From assembly GCA_028697515.1 (NCBI GenBank), contig JAQVEY010000138.1:1-6628 (forward strand): a stretch of DNA of 6,628 nucleotides, given 5' to 3'. The notes under the pieces are model-generated. The model made no database searches. It saw nothing but the letters and a program-made list of their open reading frames with translations, and had not been told where the DNA came from. Positions within the stretch are counted from its first letter, which is position 1. Every line of letters begins with the position of its first letter. Of the stretch, positions 6,258 to 6,628 are shown piece after piece. Origin of the DNA: Bacteroidales bacterium. Its GTDB lineage: Bacteria > Bacteroidota > Bacteroidia > Bacteroidales > ML635J-15. Position numbers and translations under genes: made by a program.

Positions 6258-6628
6258 TGTCATTAGGTATCAGACAAAATCTGGTAAAAAAACTCTTTGC
6301 CGGATTTGCAAAAAATGAGGCAAAACTTCACAAATTAAGTTATTTATTTTGGGAATGCACTCTTAGGTGTAATCTCAATTGTTTGCATTGTGGTAGCGAT
6401 TGCAAAAAAGAAAGCCAGATAAACGATATGCCCTTAGAGGATTTTTTAACTGTTCTTCGTGAAATAAAAACAGAGTATGACCCCGGCAAAGTAATGATTG
6501 TGCTGACAGGAGGCGAACCGCTAATGCGTAAAGACCTTGAAGAATGTGGCAAAAAAATAGCTTCTCTCGGATATCCTTGGGGAATGGTAACAAATGGTTA
6601 TATGCTGAGTGAGGAAAGATTCAAGAAT
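6257..6628 (+). CDS. Radical SAM enzyme of the rSAM/lipoprotein system (3' end cut off)
   Basis: The first 124 residues of a radical S-adenosylmethionine enzyme, truncated by the window edge. The [4Fe-4S] motif CNLNCLHC supplies Cys38, Cys42 and Cys45 (CX3CX2C). TGGEPLMR (84-91) is the SAM-contacting GGEP motif and VTNGYML (111-117) the next conserved strand, as in the SPASM/peptide-modifying group. Additional cysteines at 34 and 49 flank the cluster motif (C34TLRC38 and DC49). The start is the ATG within TAATG, sharing one base with the lipoprotein stop, which implies translational coupling. By neighbourhood it is probably the 'radical SAM enzyme, rSAM/lipoprotein system' family (TIGR04133 from memory). 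The reaction is unknown. The C-terminal half, where a SPASM domain with extra cluster cysteines could lie, is not in the window. Confidence 0.93.
   Translation, partial: MSLGIRQNLVKKLFAGFAKNEAKLHKLSYLFWECTLRCNLNCLHCGSDCKKESQINDMPLEDFLTVLREIKTEYDPGKVMIVLTGGEPLMRKDLEECGKKIASLGYPWGMVTNGYMLSEERFKN

Overview
The window looks like chromosomal DNA of an AT-rich member of the Bacteroidota, probably one with a type IX secretion system. Three things point there. The protein cut by the left edge ends in the start of a type IX C-terminal sorting domain (VNIYPNP). A near-perfect Bacteroidetes-type promoter (TAnnTTTG at -7) precedes the ATPase gene, and starts generally lack Shine-Dalgarno sequences. The right edge carries a lipoprotein/radical-SAM gene pair of a kind known mainly from Bacteroidetes. 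The species cannot be named from the sequence alone.

Layout, left to right. (1) Positions 1-1688, minus strand: a secreted CocE/NonD-type serine hydrolase whose C-terminus runs off the window. (2) 1741-2649, plus: a TIGR01777-type (YfcH-like) SDR epimerase-family protein, divergent from the hydrolase across a 52-bp gap and convergent with the next gene. (3) 2655-3413, minus: a calcineurin-like metallophosphoesterase. (4) 3414-3715: about 300 bp without a credible gene, holding a perfect 50-bp palindrome. (5) 3716-4852, minus: an archaeal-type (ATPase_2/STAND-like) P-loop ATPase with a C-terminal winged helix. (6) 4853-5054: the ATPase promoter and a second, diverged copy of the palindromic repeat. 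(7) 5055-6628, plus: a compact gene run of ispE (MEP isoprenoid pathway), a small putative lipoprotein, and a radical SAM enzyme that starts inside the lipoprotein stop codon and runs off the right edge.

Two places deserve attention. The ATPase gene is bracketed by two direct copies of a palindrome-rich repeat of about 65 bp, 1284 bp apart. The copy upstream of the gene overlaps the predicted -33 promoter element. This suggests either an ATPase cassette inserted between the metallophosphoesterase and ispE, or an autoregulated gene with paired operators. The lipoprotein/radical-SAM pair appears to be the 'rSAM/lipoprotein system' known by name from protein family models but with no function I know of; here it is tightly coupled and placed directly behind ispE. 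The other genes are recognisable family members without obvious functional links to one another.
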